A stretch of DNA of 64,000 nucleotides from Atriophallophorus winterbourni (taxonomy: Eukaryota; Platyhelminthes; Trematoda; Plagiorchiida; Microphallidae): the NCBI GenBank assembly GCA_013407085.1, contig JACCGJ010000697.1, positions 36,362-100,361 of the forward strand, written 5' to 3'. Position numbers and translations under genes: made by a program. Position 1 is the stretch's first letter, and each line of letters opens with the position of its first letter. The notes below the pieces were generated by a model, which saw only the letters and a list, made by a program, of their open reading frames with translations, was not told the DNA's origin and ran no database searches. Shown in pieces: positions 1 through 10,337 of this stretch.

Positions 1-26
1 CTAAGCGCCTGGGGCTGCTTTCGACG

Positions 27-650
27 GTGGGAGAGACTTCCAGGTCTCATTGGACGGCTACCGCCCGCCTCAAGCTGGGCAGCCCCCAGTCAATAAGGTG
101 CCGTCTCGCCACGGTCTGCTATCCTCATTGGGTGCATGGGATTAGGAATCAACCGACAAGCAGACTGTATTTTTCCGCACCAGCGAATCGAAATACCAAA
201 CAACAAATGTCAGTTCTGAAACTTGGAACCTGGAACGTCCGGTCCATGCTTCCAGGATTTCATGACGACGTCTCGAATATCAGAGGCGTTAGAAAGTCCG
301 CCGTGATTAACAACGAGCTAAAGAGGCTGAATGTCGACGTGGCTGCCCTACAAGAGACGCGCTTACCAGACACTGGTAAGCTAACAGAAAGTGATTACAC
401 ATTCTTTTGGAATGGAAGAGGTTCCGATGAGCGTCGACTGCATGGAGTTGGGTTTGCCGTGCGAAACGACATATTAAAAGCAACAGAACCGAGCAGCAGC
501 GGGAGCGAACGAATTTGGACTCTAAATCTGAGGTGCATTACTGGTACCATTACGTTGGTCAACGTTTATGCACCGACGCTCTCTGCGACGTCTTCTGAAA
601 AAGACGCAAAAGCCTTCACGGACGAGTTCAACAAGACAACCCCACTTTAA
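27..650 (+). pseudogene. LINE-A endonuclease domain, truncated
   Basis: The conserved part starts at the Met at 207 (MSVLKLGTWNVRSM). It is an apurinic-type endonuclease that in intact elements nicks target DNA to prime reverse transcription. Visible motifs are GTWNVR (Asn of the active site), ALQETRLPD (catalytic Glu) and VNVYAPT. The C-terminal half, including the GDFNAR motif present in copy A6 (about 53410-53440 minus), is missing. The reading frame jumps from SEKDA directly to KAFTDEFNKTTPL and stops. The same deletion is present in the copy at 43.9-44.6 kb. Translation upstream of 207 is open but may be leader. Confidence 0.8.
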
Positions 651-671
651 TCGGCTTCAGAAAACTGGGAA

Positions 672-2654
672 TTGATAAAAAGCTGCATATGCCGAGTCGC
701 ACTTTCCACTTTCGGTCCGAAGAAAGCTCGAACGAGCGACTGGTTCGAAGCAAACGCTTCTGATATGACTGCTGTGCTGGATGAGAAACGCTCAGCATTC
801 TTGAGGTTCAAAGGTATGCCAACAGATGAAAACTTACGTCTTCTAAGAGCAGCTAGAAATAAGGTCCAACAGACTGCAAGGCGTGTGCAAACGACTATTG
901 GACTGAAGTTAGCCTCAATATCCAAAAAGCTGCGGATACCGGAAATTTTCACGGTATGTATGATGGGATCAAGAGAGCCATTGGCCCAAACAAACTTAAA
1001 ACGGCTCCCATTAAGTCTTTATCTGGTAAGCGGATTGTCGACAAATCTAAACAGATGGAAAGATGGGTAGAGCACTTCTCATCTCTCTACGTTAGGGACA
1101 GCACGGTTCTACCGCATGCACTTGAAAATGTCGAGCGGTTGCCGACCATTGAATATCTAGATACCCCTCATACTCTTGATGACCTCAATAAGGCAATCGA
1201 CCGCTTAGCGAATGGGAAGGCCCCTGGCGACGACGGAATTCCACCTGAGCTCATCAAATGCGGTAGAGCAGCATTATTACAACCTATTCACAATTTGCTT
1301 CTTCAGTGCCCGCAGGAGGGGGGTGTCCCACAAGAGATGCGAGACACAAAGATCATCACGCTATTTAAGAATAAGGGTGACAGAGGCGACTGCAACAATT
1401 ACAGAGGAATCTCCCTTCTGAATGTTGTAGGCAAATTGTTTGCTAAAATCTTACAGATCCGGCTGCAGGTTTTATCTGATAGAATTTACTCCGAATCTCA
1501 ATGTGGCTTCCGCAAGGGAAGATCAACCGTTGACACGATCTTCTCCATGAGACAACTTCAAGAAAAGTGTCGGGAACAGCGTATGCCATTATACGCTGTT
1601 TTTATTGATTTAACTAAGGCATTCGACTACGTCAGCAGGGAGGGTCTCTTCAAAATGCTCGATCTGATAGGCTGCCCCCCCAAGGCTGCTGAGACTCGTT
1701 ATTTCGTTCCACTCAGGCATGAAAGGCTCAGTCCATTTTAACGGTTGCAGTTCAGAAGCATTTGAAATTCGCCGAGGCGTCAAACAAGGGTGTGTTCTTG
1801 GTCCCACGCTGTTCGGCATTTTCTTTGCTCTGCTTCTGAAACACGCTTTTAGGACGAGAACAGAAGGCATTTACATACGCACGCGAAGTGATGGTAAGCT
1901 TTTCAACCTAAACCGGTTGAGATCACAAACCAAAGTACGGGGTGTGATAATCCGTGACCTGTTGCTTGCCGACGATGCAGGCTTTATTGCTCAGTCCCGA
2001 GAGAACCTACAGTCGCTAATGGACTGTTTTTCGTCGGCATGCAGAGACTTTGGGTTAACAATCAGCATGAGCAAGACCAAAGTCCTTGGTCAAGGGACTG
2101 CATCGCCACCAATCATCACTGTTGGAAACTGTCAGCTCGAACCAGTACATCATTTCACATATCTTGGTTCAACCATTGCGGATAACCTCTCGCTAGACAC
2201 GGAGATTGATAAGCGGATTGGCAGAGCAGCTGTCATTTTGTCCCGATTGAACTCTCGTGTTTGGGATTAACCGCAAGCTGACTGTAAAGACAAAGATGAT
2301 GGTATACAGCGCGTGCGTACTAAATGCTTTACTATTGGCAGTGAAACCTGGGCCACCCACGCAAGACACGAACGGAAGCTGAATGCTTTCCATCTACGAA
2401 GCATCCGTCGTATCTTGAACATAACGTGGATGGACAGAGTGACTAACGCTGAAGTGCTTTCAAAAGCTGGTCTACAGAGCATGTTCACCCTTTTACGTCA
2501 GCGCCGCCTGCGGTGGCTTGGTCATGTCTATAGAATGGAAAATGGTCGTATTCCGAAAGATCTACTCTACGGTGAGTTGCAATTAGGAAGTCAACCATTG
2601 GGCAGACCGCACTTGCGGTACAAAGATGTTGAAAAGAGATATGAAACCTCTTGA
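672..2654 (+). pseudogene. LINE-A reverse transcriptase and C-terminal domain, broken into frames
   Basis: Three main open pieces (956-1741, 1719-2270, 2313-2654) encode RT. Visible motifs are NGKAPGDDGIPPELIK, NYRGISLLNVVGK, GFRKGRSTVD, FIDLTKAFDYV (first catalytic Asp), RRGVKQGCVLGPTLF, and LLLADDAGF in place of the usual FADD. The last piece has YGSETW-type and RRLRWLGHVYRM motifs typical of the region after RT in this LINE group. A 1-base loss near 885 (GGCGTGTGC versus GGCGATGTGC in the 44.8 kb copy), a frameshift in the C-run near 1675 and a stop at 2268 prevent translation. Confidence 0.85.
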
Positions 2655-2959
2655 CATGACCCCGCAAGCTGGGAAGAACTTGCTCTTGACCGCTCACTTT
2701 GGAGCATTGTGTAAAGCGTCGACTGCAAGCCGGGGAGGAGCAAATGCAGCTCCTGGCTGCTGAACGCAGATCACGCCGCCGGCGTGCAACTGATGCAATA
2801 CAACAGAGTTCTGACTATCGTTGCCAACGCTGTGGGTGAGATTGTTCCTCCCGAATCGGACTGTTTAGTCATTCCCAAAGCTGTAAAACATGAAATTCAT
2901 GTGATGTGATGTACATCCATGGTCGACATCGACCGAAGGAGGCCAACAACAACAATCTC

Positions 2960-3283
2960 TCGCATCCCTGGCCGTCTCTGGACACGCTTTCGGTGTTCTT
3001 CGATTCTAGTATGAATTTCCCTGGAAGTCTGTCTTGTGTAGACACCCGAACAATCCTTACAGTTGATTCTGTAGATGTTGTTCGTAACTCTAGATAAAAG
3101 TGTTTTATCTTTGAGGTGCATCGGAACCGAACGGATAGTTTTCCTTTTCTTATAAGTTACGCGTATGGCCGCTAAGCTTAAGATTCTGCTTATCGCTCCA
3201 GATGTGCCTTTTACATACGGTATGCAAACTGTATCTCGCCAATTTTTCTCCGATTTTTCTGATGGGTATTTTACCTTCATCAA
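2960..3283 (-). pseudogene. PLE GIY-YIG endonuclease domain, truncated and with altered motif
   Basis: The sequence IYRINCKDCSGVYTRQTSR followed by TRIEEHRKRV matches the PLE nuclease pattern (cysteine pair, then Y-x-G-x-T-x-R, then the helix with an H). The usual Gly of the YIG half is Arg here (VYTRQ), which should impair the fold or activity. The upstream linker VCIPYVKGTSGAISRIL is the typical PLE segment between RT and nuclease. The C-terminus is lost where LINE-A1 begins. The duplicate at 46.9-47.2 kb has the same change. Confidence 0.8.
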
Positions 3284-3631
3284 TTGGCGTTTTACAAAAC
3301 TGTTTGGATATCCTTGGTCTCGCTAACTCGTGCGCAGGTGATCAGATACCATCGACGATTGGTCTTACGGGAATGCCTTCTTTATGTATTTTAGGTAGGC
3401 TGTAAAATCTAGGAGTTAAAGTAGACTTGGGATACAGGTTATACTACAATTCCTTTCCCAAACTCTCCTTAACGCTACGTACGTACATAGAGACTACCAT
3501 TTTGCAATTATTCATTACATTTTTCATTTTGCTATTATCTATCCGTTCATAATGGCCCTCGGATGAGTGTACCCCAAACCTGTCTAAATAATCGCTTTTG
3601 TTCAAAATTACCGTTACATTACTTTTGCCGC

Positions 3632-4200
3632 CTAAGTAATCACTATATTTGTATCTTGCTTCAGCGTAAGAAGTGTTTGTCTTTCATGTGAATCAAGGTT
3701 TGCATCGCCTTGTTCCTGGTTTGTAATGACACCAGTGATACAGTTTAATACCGTATCTGCGTGTTCGCTGGGAAGTCCATTTAATGTTCCCTCAATCCAG
3801 CGGATAAGATCATCAGCCTTCATAAAGCTCTTACTTATGCAGAAACTCAAGCCCTTCTCCAACAATGTTTGCTCAGCTTGCGAAAGTTAGCGATTAGATA
3901 AATTCATAACACTAGAATGCAGGCTACTAGATAATGACTTATTACATTTATCCGATGAACGTTCCTTATACAAATCTAATAACTTGTTGAACTTACGGTT
4001 TTGTCTTTCTCCCATTGGCTCCGTTTGCGTGACTAAGACCTCGGCGTGTTTTCCACAAAATCTGTAGAAGTCCGCTTCGGATAATTCGACTCTCAGTTTC
4101 GACATCGTTCTCAAGGCTTTCGATTGTATCCTAAATCTACTCAAACGGATATTTGGGAAATTTTCGCCCAAGATATTCCAAAGGATTGTGAATACATAAC
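3632..4200 (-). pseudogene. PLE N-terminal domain with an internal stop
   Basis: Minus-strand reading frame with ERQNRKFNKLLDLYKERSS, then SVMNLSNR, a stop (TAA at about 3887), then LSQAEQTLLEKGLSFCISK and WIEGTLNGLPSEHADTVLN, ending in RQTLLTLKQDTNIVIT. This is the conserved segment ahead of RT in PLE proteins (LEKGLNFC..., then a 'K.D..IVI' stretch). A plus-strand relative lies at 11400-12380. The single stop looks like a CAA to TAA change. Confidence 0.75.
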
Positions 4201-4216
4201 TGAGAACAGAGATAGA

Positions 4217-4785
4217 ATACGATGTGCAGTCATGGTCTCCATGGCTCAAGAAGGATGTTGAACTTATGCAGCGAATCTATCACCGCTCAACAAAACTAGT
4301 TTTCAGCATCCGAGACAAGCCTTATAAAGAAAGGATAGTTCAACTGAATCTGTTCGACTTTCCCTATCGACGAATCAGAGGAGACCTTATCTTACTTTAC
4401 AAAACATTTCACAACCCAAGCCATCCCTTACATGATTTAATCACGCGAAACGATACGAGAAAGTATCGGACCCATGAATATGTGCTGGTGGTACCCCATT
4501 TCCGCATGACCTGTAGAAGCTATTTTTATTCTGTCCTTGTCTGTTTTACTTGGAACAGTTTACCGTCTACCGTTGCGCACTCCACCAGCTTGCATGAAAT
4601 TAAAACGAAATTAGACGAATTTTTATTGAACTATTCGTTCCCCCAACACTTATATACTGCTTAATCTAATTCCTTATCTTGTTTATTCACATTCATTTCA
4701 ACTTTTACCATCCTATGGTTGTTGTTAAGCTTGTTACTTTTTAGACCATTAAAATCCTGGAGCCTTGAACCTTGAATGCAATGTG
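4217..4785 (+). mobile_element. CR1-like LINE-B 3' fragment B1
   Basis: 5'-truncated 3' end of a CR1-like LINE. The open segment 4224-4664 (146 residues) has SWSPWLKKDVELMQRIYHRS and NLFDFPYRRIRGDLILLYK, the classic C-terminal region after RT in CR1-like elements, and ends with LNYSFPQHLYTA. Its 3' UTR (ATCCTATGGTTGTTGTTAAG, then TTTTTAGACCATTA) recurs at the end of the complete insertion at 26040-26125, so both belong to one family. It abuts the PLE at 4215. Confidence 0.85.
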
Positions 4786-4894
4786 GTTCTGTTTGTCAGT
4801 GATATTAAAATTTGGACGCGGATAGAATTTACTGCGGACTGTTCACAGCAGCAAACTTATTTAAATACTCTGGTTAGCGTGAAATAAGTTACCA

Positions 4895-5280
4895 TTCAAT
4901 TTTCAAAAATGAAAGATGCTGCAAATTGATAAGCCACTTCAGTACACATATCACTTTGGACAGACAATTTTTAAATGGTCAGAATTGAACAAGGATCTTG
5001 GAATGCGACAGCTTTGGGAAAAGCATGCTGTGGGATCATCTACAAGTGTGCTTCCGGGTTTCTGGGTATATTGCGATGGATCATCAGAATCCTCTCGCCT
5101 GAAAATTTGCACACAACCATGACAACAATGCAGCATGCATCGCAAGCTTGAACTCCCTGTCTCAAAAAGGATACACAATTGTTTGATAGAACTTACCATC
5201 GTATAACTAAACTCGTAAGTGGTTTCCAGAAACTAACGTACGAGGAACGAATTTAAAAGTTGAGGCTCCGCGGGATAGTC
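4895..5280 (+). mobile_element. Second CR1-like fragment B7, degenerate
   Basis: Translation gives KWSELNKDLGM at about 4977-5010, matching the 'W...KDLGV' segment of CR1 RT C-terminal regions. After about 5160 it gives KKDTQLFDRTYHRITKLVSG and LTYEERI, again the CR1 post-RT motif (compare KKDVELMQRIYHRSTKLV in B1). The part between is rearranged or frameshifted. It differs from B1, so it is a separate insertion of a related lineage. Confidence 0.55.
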
Positions 5281-6290
5281 AAATTTCAAGTCAGTGTTTG
5301 TGTTACGTGATTTACCTATATATGCGTCTTGTCTTGTGCGTAATAAACGAAATTGACCAATTGACTATCTCTAGTGTTGTGGGACTCGTGGGTGAACGCG
5401 ATTAGTGTTGGACAGGTTGACCTCAGGGATGGATCGGGACGCAATCATCAAGTGGCTGTGAAACGCGGGGTGACGTGGTTAATGTTGAATCGAGTGACCT
5501 GAATCCTGTTCATACAACGTAGTCTTTAGAGCAAGGAACGCGATTCGGCCTCAACTGGCCTGACCTAACCACATCCGGATTGCCCCCTTTCACCGGTGCT
5601 GTGGCCAAGCAAAGAACCTGGGGTGAAGGAAAATCGAACGTGTCCCGGCAAAACAAAGAATCTGTCTTGGTTAATCCTGTTTATCTAGCTTGAACAGAAA
5701 ATATGTGAATGGACGTGAACCAGCAGTCTATCATCCCTGACCAGTCGTGTTCAGCCTGATGATGCAAAATGCATTAGGGATGAGTGCTAATCACGAGCTT
5801 TGGGATGATGGGCCAAAAACCACCCTCCGACACAACGCGAGAGCAAGAAGCGCTGAAGCGACCGACAACGACAATTGCGAACCCGTAATCATTCGGGTTT
5901 CAGTAGGATTACATGAGAACGGCTTAAACGACATTATTCTAGGAAATATGTGTAGATAGACAACGTCAACCTGTTATCAAACGATATACAATTTGCTAAA
6001 ACCGGTCAATCAAGCCCTGCATGTCGAAGGGAGAATTTGATCGGCTTGCATGAAATCGATTGAGAAATCAGGTCAAAGTGAGAACCGGGACAGACATGTA
6101 TGAGGTCAGTTTTGTGATTACGTGATTTGCCTATATAAGATAAGCGTGTTTGTGTTTCGTCTGTGGATCGCTGGCGGCGAATTGGCTAATTCTGGATCGA
6201 GTAACCCGAAACTCCTGCAGACAACGTAATATACTTTAGAACAGGGAAGGCGATTTGCCTTCGATCGACCTGATGTATTCACTTTCGGCT
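5281..6290 (+). repeat. Two tandem LTR-like repeat copies with TATA-like boxes
   Basis: Non-coding repeat with TATA-like boxes at about 5315 (CCTATATATGCG) and 6129 (GCCTATATAAGATAAG). Segments 5480-5575 and 6185-6280 resemble each other ('ATCGAGTNACC', 'ACAACGTA', 'CTTTAGA'). A third copy lies at 39795-40310 with GTGGGTGAGCGCAATTAG and GCCTATATAAGATAGG. The conserved promoter-like box and the absence of coding capacity fit solo or tandem LTRs of an LTR retrotransposon, but I cannot define TG/CA ends or a primer site, so the class is inferred. The 70-aa frame at 5747-5959 is probably chance. Confidence 0.45.
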
Positions 6291-6294
6291 CTCA

Positions 6295-6480
6295 CCCTTT
6301 ACAATAGTCCTATGGGAATGCCCTCGTTTTGTATGTTAGGCAGGCCATGATATCTAGAAGTTATAGTAGATTTGGGATACATGTCATACCACAAACTCAT
6401 TTTCTAACCTATCATTAACGCTACGCATTTATCTTTTTCATTTGCTCTTATCTATCTGGCAGTGTATAATGATAGGAACG
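6295..6480 (-). mobile_element. PLE RT fragment P6
   Basis: The reverse strand resembles the RT segment of P1. AATGCCCTCGTTTTGTATG at about 6314 corresponds to AATGCCTTCTTTATGTATT at about 3372, followed by the shared TAGATTTGGGATACA and CATTAACGCTACG stretches. It is short, with no open frame, so it is a decayed fragment of a second PLE copy. Confidence 0.5.
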
Positions 6481-7089
6481 GTGCACATATTATTACTCGT
6501 TAACTTGATATTGATAGCTAAATATTTACGCTGTTTATATTGGAAATATTATTATTTTTGTATTAAAATGTGCGAAAATGTATCATATTTCATCAATACT
6601 AGGTAGGTCAGACATTTTGAAATCCTGTGAATCATGTTACGTTTTAGGTAAACTTAACAATTCATCGCACGAGATTTCTGGTGGCCATTTCAAAGGAGTT
6701 GCAATATTTTGCTTGTGAACACCATTATTTGTCCCGGGCATCGTTCAAGCACATGAATGAGATTAAATTCTATGGTTCATTTACTACTAATTAGTAGTCC
6801 TGATAAATAAAATGTAATAACTAACTGCTTACTTCTGAGTGAGTGATGGGTATGTGAGCACCACAAAATATTGGCTGCTTATAAGCCATTTGAGTGTCTC
6901 ACCAAGCATGACGTTGTGATTCTTTATTTTATAGCATCGTGTTACTTTGCAAGAACTTTATTTAACAAGTAGACCTTTATTTAACAGCTTACATATTTTT
7001 CAAGCCATTAATGCGGTACCCGAGGCTGATTGATTGAATTGAACGGTTATTTATTATTTGAGCTTTTGGGTGGCCATTTTCTTTTGATT
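6481..7089. other. No recognised feature
   Basis: AT-rich sequence without a convincing ORF or repeat that I can relate to others. The boundary of the long duplication lies at 6755: from 6756 on the sequence is unlike the second copy. Confidence 0.5.
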
Positions 7090-7099
7090 TTTCCATATT

Positions 7100-7435
7100 T
7101 TGATTTCTTGTGCATGCTTTTTCAATGCGAATTATCATGAAGCCATTAAGCGGCACTCTCCCATCGTCGACTTCCGGCAAATATTTCAGCTTTATTGTAG
7201 CATATCATTCGCGACGTTCCATAAATATGGATCCAGCACAGAATTGAAAGATATGATAATGTGCAACATTAAGCCGTCATTATTTGACGATTACACAATA
7301 ATACAAACGACTAATGCACTTAATTCCAAACCATTAAATCACGCCGAGGAAATAAAAGAATTATGGGAAATACACAATTTTGCACCTCTTAAGCCAATGC
7401 GTGATACTAATCTAGATGGAAAAAACTTATCCTAA
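7100..7435 (+). CDS. Unidentified ORF (111 aa) with an overlapping polyadenylation signal
   Basis: An open frame with balanced, protein-like composition and no match to the transposon families in the window. It includes SSTELKDMIMCNIKPSLFDD and LNHAEEIKELWEIHNFAPLK. The stop codon overlaps AATAAA (about 7434), as expected for a terminal exon or a processed retrocopy. A possible splice acceptor (CAAATATTTCAG, about 7188) lies inside the frame, so the real coding part may begin after it. I do not recognise the protein. It could be the last exon of a host gene, a retrocopy, or chance. Confidence 0.3.
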   Translation: MISCACFFNANYHEAIKRHSPIVDFRQIFQLYCSISFATFHKYGSSTELKDMIMCNIKPSLFDDYTIIQTTNALNSKPLNHAEEIKELWEIHNFAPLKPMRDTNLDGKNLS

Positions 7436-7439
7436 ATAA

Positions 7440-7735
7440 AAGTTTTCATTTTATATCATTGGAAATTCCGATCTGAAGTAATCATAATGATTCACATTCG
7501 GTCAACATTTGAAGTAATGGATGAATTTTCCTGTGGTTATTGCAATAATCCAACTAGCAAAAATGCAAGAAAGACATTTAACCAACCTATATCCTCTAAT
7601 CGCCTTTAAAGGTTGCTAATAGGTTACAGTTGGCATCGTGCGTTTCGAGATTTCTATGCATTCAAGCATTATAATCTATCGTTCGTTCAAACCACATCGT
7701 ACGTTCCGCAAAGCGTTTATAGTGTTCGAAACCAA
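7440..7735. other. No recognised feature
   Basis: Non-coding, AT-rich. It ends where LINE-A2 starts. Confidence 0.4.
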
Positions 7736-8396
7736 ATTATTATTTGCAAGCATATACTAAATGCTTTACTGTATAGCAGTGAAACCTGGACCACCCACGC
7801 AAGACACGAACGGAAGCTGAATGCTTTCCATCTATGAAGCATTCATCGTATCTTGAACATATCGTGGATTGACAAATTGGTTAATGCTGAAGTGCTTTCA
7901 AAAGCTGGTCTGCAGATAATGTCCACCCTGCTGTGACAGTGCTGCCTAAGATAGCTTGGTCACATCTACAGAATGGAAAATGGTCACATTTCGAAAGATC
8001 TACTGTATGGTGAGTTGCAATCAGGAAGTTGACCATTGGGTAGACCGCACTTGTGGTACAAAGATGTTTGCAAAAGAGACATGAAAACTCTTGGCATTGA
8101 CCCCACTAGTTGGGAAGAAATTTCTCTTGACCACTCACTATGTAGGCACTGTGTAATCCGTCTTGTAGGTGGGGAGGAGCAGATACAGCTCTTGGCTGCT
8201 GAAGCAGATCACGCTGCAGGCGTGCAACTGACGCCCAACGACCTAGGTTTGCCTATCGTTGCAAGCGCTGCGGGATAGATTGTTCCTCCCGAATCGGGCT
8301 GTTTAGTCATTCAAAAAACTGTGGAACCTGAAAATTCAAGCGCTTGTGATGTACATCCATGGTCGACATCGACCTCAGGAGGCCAACAAACAACAA
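7736..8396 (+). mobile_element. LINE-A copy A2, 5'-truncated 3' end
   Basis: Only the C-terminal domain and 3' UTR remain. Translation gives ALLYSSETWTTHARHERKLN, AEVLSKAGLQ, YRMENGHISKDLLYGEL and GRPHLWYKDVCKRDMKTLGI in pieces separated by stops. The end carries GGTCGACATCGACC and GGCCAACAAACAACAAAAAC (8362-8400), the family tail. More stops than in A1 or A6 indicate an older insertion. Confidence 0.8.
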
Positions 8397-8504
8397 AAAC
8401 ATCACAAACGGATCCGTGCTGTTTACAATCATCAGGTAGTACGATCAGGAGAAATGGTAAACAAAGTTTGGGCTTTGGAGCTAATTTTGAATACTGCTTG
8501 CACT

Positions 8505-8590
8505 CAAAACTGATCGTATTGTTCTCAGTTGATGAGCGCAGACATGATGAAACCGATCGTAGTGTGAAAGTGATAGATATGCATGCAAAT
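8505..8590 (+). ncRNA. Hammerhead-ribozyme-like motif H5, degenerate
   Basis: The order of a type I hammerhead is kept: UUGAUGA (8529-8535, C3 changed to U), GCGC arm, loop, GAAA at 8549-8552, a minimal stem III ACC/GAU, cleavage-site C at 8558, then GUAG and finally GCATGC at 8581-8586. The upstream CUGAUCGUAUUG corresponds to CUGAUCUUACUG in the 14.1 kb copy. The core substitution suggests loss of activity. Confidence 0.45.
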
Positions 8591-8689
8591 ATGGAATCTG
8601 TTTTCATGCATATGGTCGAACCTAATCGACGTGTGTGTGAGTGTATGTACCAATCATATTTAAGATTGGCTTCATAGCTCAACCATTTT

Positions 8690-9870
8690 TTACCAGATAC
8701 AGTGTTAATCCCGAAATTCTTATGAGAATTCGATTCGTATTAAAGATTCTAAAAGTATAGTTGATAGAGCATTACACTTCACAATAACCACAATAACCCA
8801 TGGTGTCCCACAAGGATCAGTCCTCGGACCGCTTTTGTTTTTAATATATATATAAACGACTTGCCTACTGTATTGCAGTGGTCAGTGCTTATTTTCGCTG
8901 ATGACGCAACTCTTTGGCGCAAGATAAACTCCACAGACGACACGCAGAATCTGCAACGGGATCTCGATATGATTCACACTTGGTCCCTAGACAACGAAAT
9001 GCCCCTGAATGCTTCGAAATGCAGCCTATTGTCTATCAACAGCAAGTCCAGCAAAGAATATTATCTTGGTCGCACTGTTATTAAACCCGTCTCCTTCGAA
9101 AAAGATTTAGGTGTGATTATCCAATCAAACTTAGGAAACTCAATGCAATGTCGACTGGCTGCCTGCAAAGCTGAAAACAACTTGGGTCTCCTCAGAAGAG
9201 TCCTAGGTTAGTTTGACCCCAATATTGTCTGCAAATTGATTTTAACGTACATCCGTCCTTATGTTGAATATGCTATACCGGCATGGGATCCTTGGTTGAA
9301 AAAAGATATTCTGCTATTAGAAACTCCACAGCGCAGAGCGACAAAACTCGTCCTGGGACGATCTAATTATCCATACGAAATGAGACTTATTATTATTGAA
9401 TTGAATTATTGAATTGAATTATTGAATTATTATTGAATTATTGAATTTGCATTCAGCTCAATACAGACGGAAACGAGGAGCACTAATATTCATTTGGACA
9501 GTGCTTAATCAAACAAATCATCCTTGCGGTCGTTTGTTTCATCGTTCCCATAACACAGATCTGCGAGGTCACCAATTGAAACTTTACCAACAGCATAGCA
9601 GGTTGAACTGCCGCAAATATGCATTTTCCGTTCGCAATGTGCAATTGTGGAAAAGTTTACCCACTCATGTGGTACAATCTGAAACCGTTTAAGGTTTCAA
9701 GAAATCACTAGATATCCACATGGACAAGTATGTTTTTCACGTTTGACAATAATCTAACAATATTTTGATATTTTTTACCATCCGACCCAATGTACATTTT
9801 GTGGGTCTTGTAAAGCATAGCATTATACCTGCATATAATCTATGAATAAATCTATGAATATATTATTGAA
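8690..9870 (+). mobile_element. CR1-like LINE-B fragment B2 (RT C-terminal half to 3' end)
   Basis: Starts within RT at HGVPQGSVLGPLLFLIYI (about 8799). After a frameshift it continues NDLPTVLQW, then LIFADDATLWRKINS (FADD catalytic motif intact, about 8890), KDLGVIIQ, a stop near 9210, then EYAIPAWDPWLKKDI and RRATKLVLG. After a microsatellite it ends QYRRKRGALIFIW and LNCRKYAFSVRNVQLWKSLP. The 3' tail is an ATCTATGAATA-type repeat at about 9838-9860. It is 5'-truncated and not functional. Confidence 0.85.
9391..9447 (+). repeat. TTGAAT microsatellite inside B2
   Basis: About 55 bases of interrupted TTGAAT/TTATTGAAT units. It sits exactly between codons for IELN and the following LHSAQYRRKRG segment, where relatives have only LNLF.YRR. 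It is therefore an expansion seeded inside the coding sequence after insertion. Confidence 0.75.
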
Positions 9871-10337
9871 AATGCTATGAATTGTTATTCATGAATTGTG
9901 TATAAAGTGAAAATGAATTACCGTTGAGTCGGGGCAATTTTAGAGTTATTTCTCATATAATTGTTATGTTTTATTCAATTCAAGGCAAACTAGTGAAGTT
10001 TAACAAACGGTCATTTAGCGAATATAAAAATTCGCACTGAATAAAAATAAATGCGTCAGTACTTATTAGTGTGGGATATCGAACATAAAACCATAATCTT
10101 GAAACTTGCTGTTGGTTAGAACCTGGAATAAATTGTCCGGGTGGTGGGAAACAGTATTATTAACTTTATATGCAAATTCGCGGCTAAATATAGTGACGAA
10201 ATATGCATATATATCACGTCACTTCTCACCCCATTCCACACAATACTATACTATACAATACCAACCAACCCAGGAAGTATCGATTTTTCTGCGTTAATTT
10301 GTACTTTAGCTGAACATGTTAAAATGGAACGATCTGC
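9871..10337. other. No recognised feature
   Basis: AT-rich sequence. The open frames at 10106-10371 look like chance. Confidence 0.4.

Larger units (their letters stand above)
1..2957 (+). mobile_element. LINE-A copy A1 (RTE-type non-LTR retrotransposon), 5' end outside the window
   Basis: An endonuclease-reverse transcriptase LINE. Its 3' end carries the tail GGCCAACAACAACAA at 2942-2956, which recurs at the ends of the other LINE-A copies (8382, 32365, and in reverse at 37115 and 50683). The order is 5' leader, AP-type endonuclease (from 207), a deletion, RT (about 672-2270), then a C-terminal domain with the RRLRWLGHVYRM motif (about 2500). It is broken by an endonuclease deletion at about 600-620, a 1-base loss near 885, frameshifts near 1680 and 2265, and stops. 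Its 3' end lies inside a minus-strand PLE, so it probably inserted there. The RTE assignment rests on the GTWNVR start of the endonuclease. A Daphne-like clade is the alternative. Confidence 0.9.
2958..4215 (-). mobile_element. Penelope-like element (PLE) P1, internally deleted
   Basis: Minus-strand PLE remnant. Reading from 4215 downward it has the N-terminal domain (4200-3632), the start of RT with the FYSLPKIHKEGIPVRPIVDG motif (about 3430-3340), a deletion of most of RT, then the linker VCIPYVKGTSGAISRIL and a GIY-YIG endonuclease (about 3200-2960). PLEs combine an RT related to telomerase with a GIY-YIG nuclease. The GIY-YIG end is cut off by the 3' end of LINE-A1. On the other side the element abuts a CR1-like fragment at about 4217. 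Confidence 0.85.

Noticed and set aside
2267..2697. Minus-strand frames over the LINE-A C-terminal domain (also at 46072-46724)
   Set aside because: They are antisense shadows of the LINE frames and have no motif of their own.
3560..3590. GGATGAGTGTACCCC as a further hammerhead core
   Set aside because: It lies in PLE coding sequence and lacks the stem II pairing and GAAA at the right distance.
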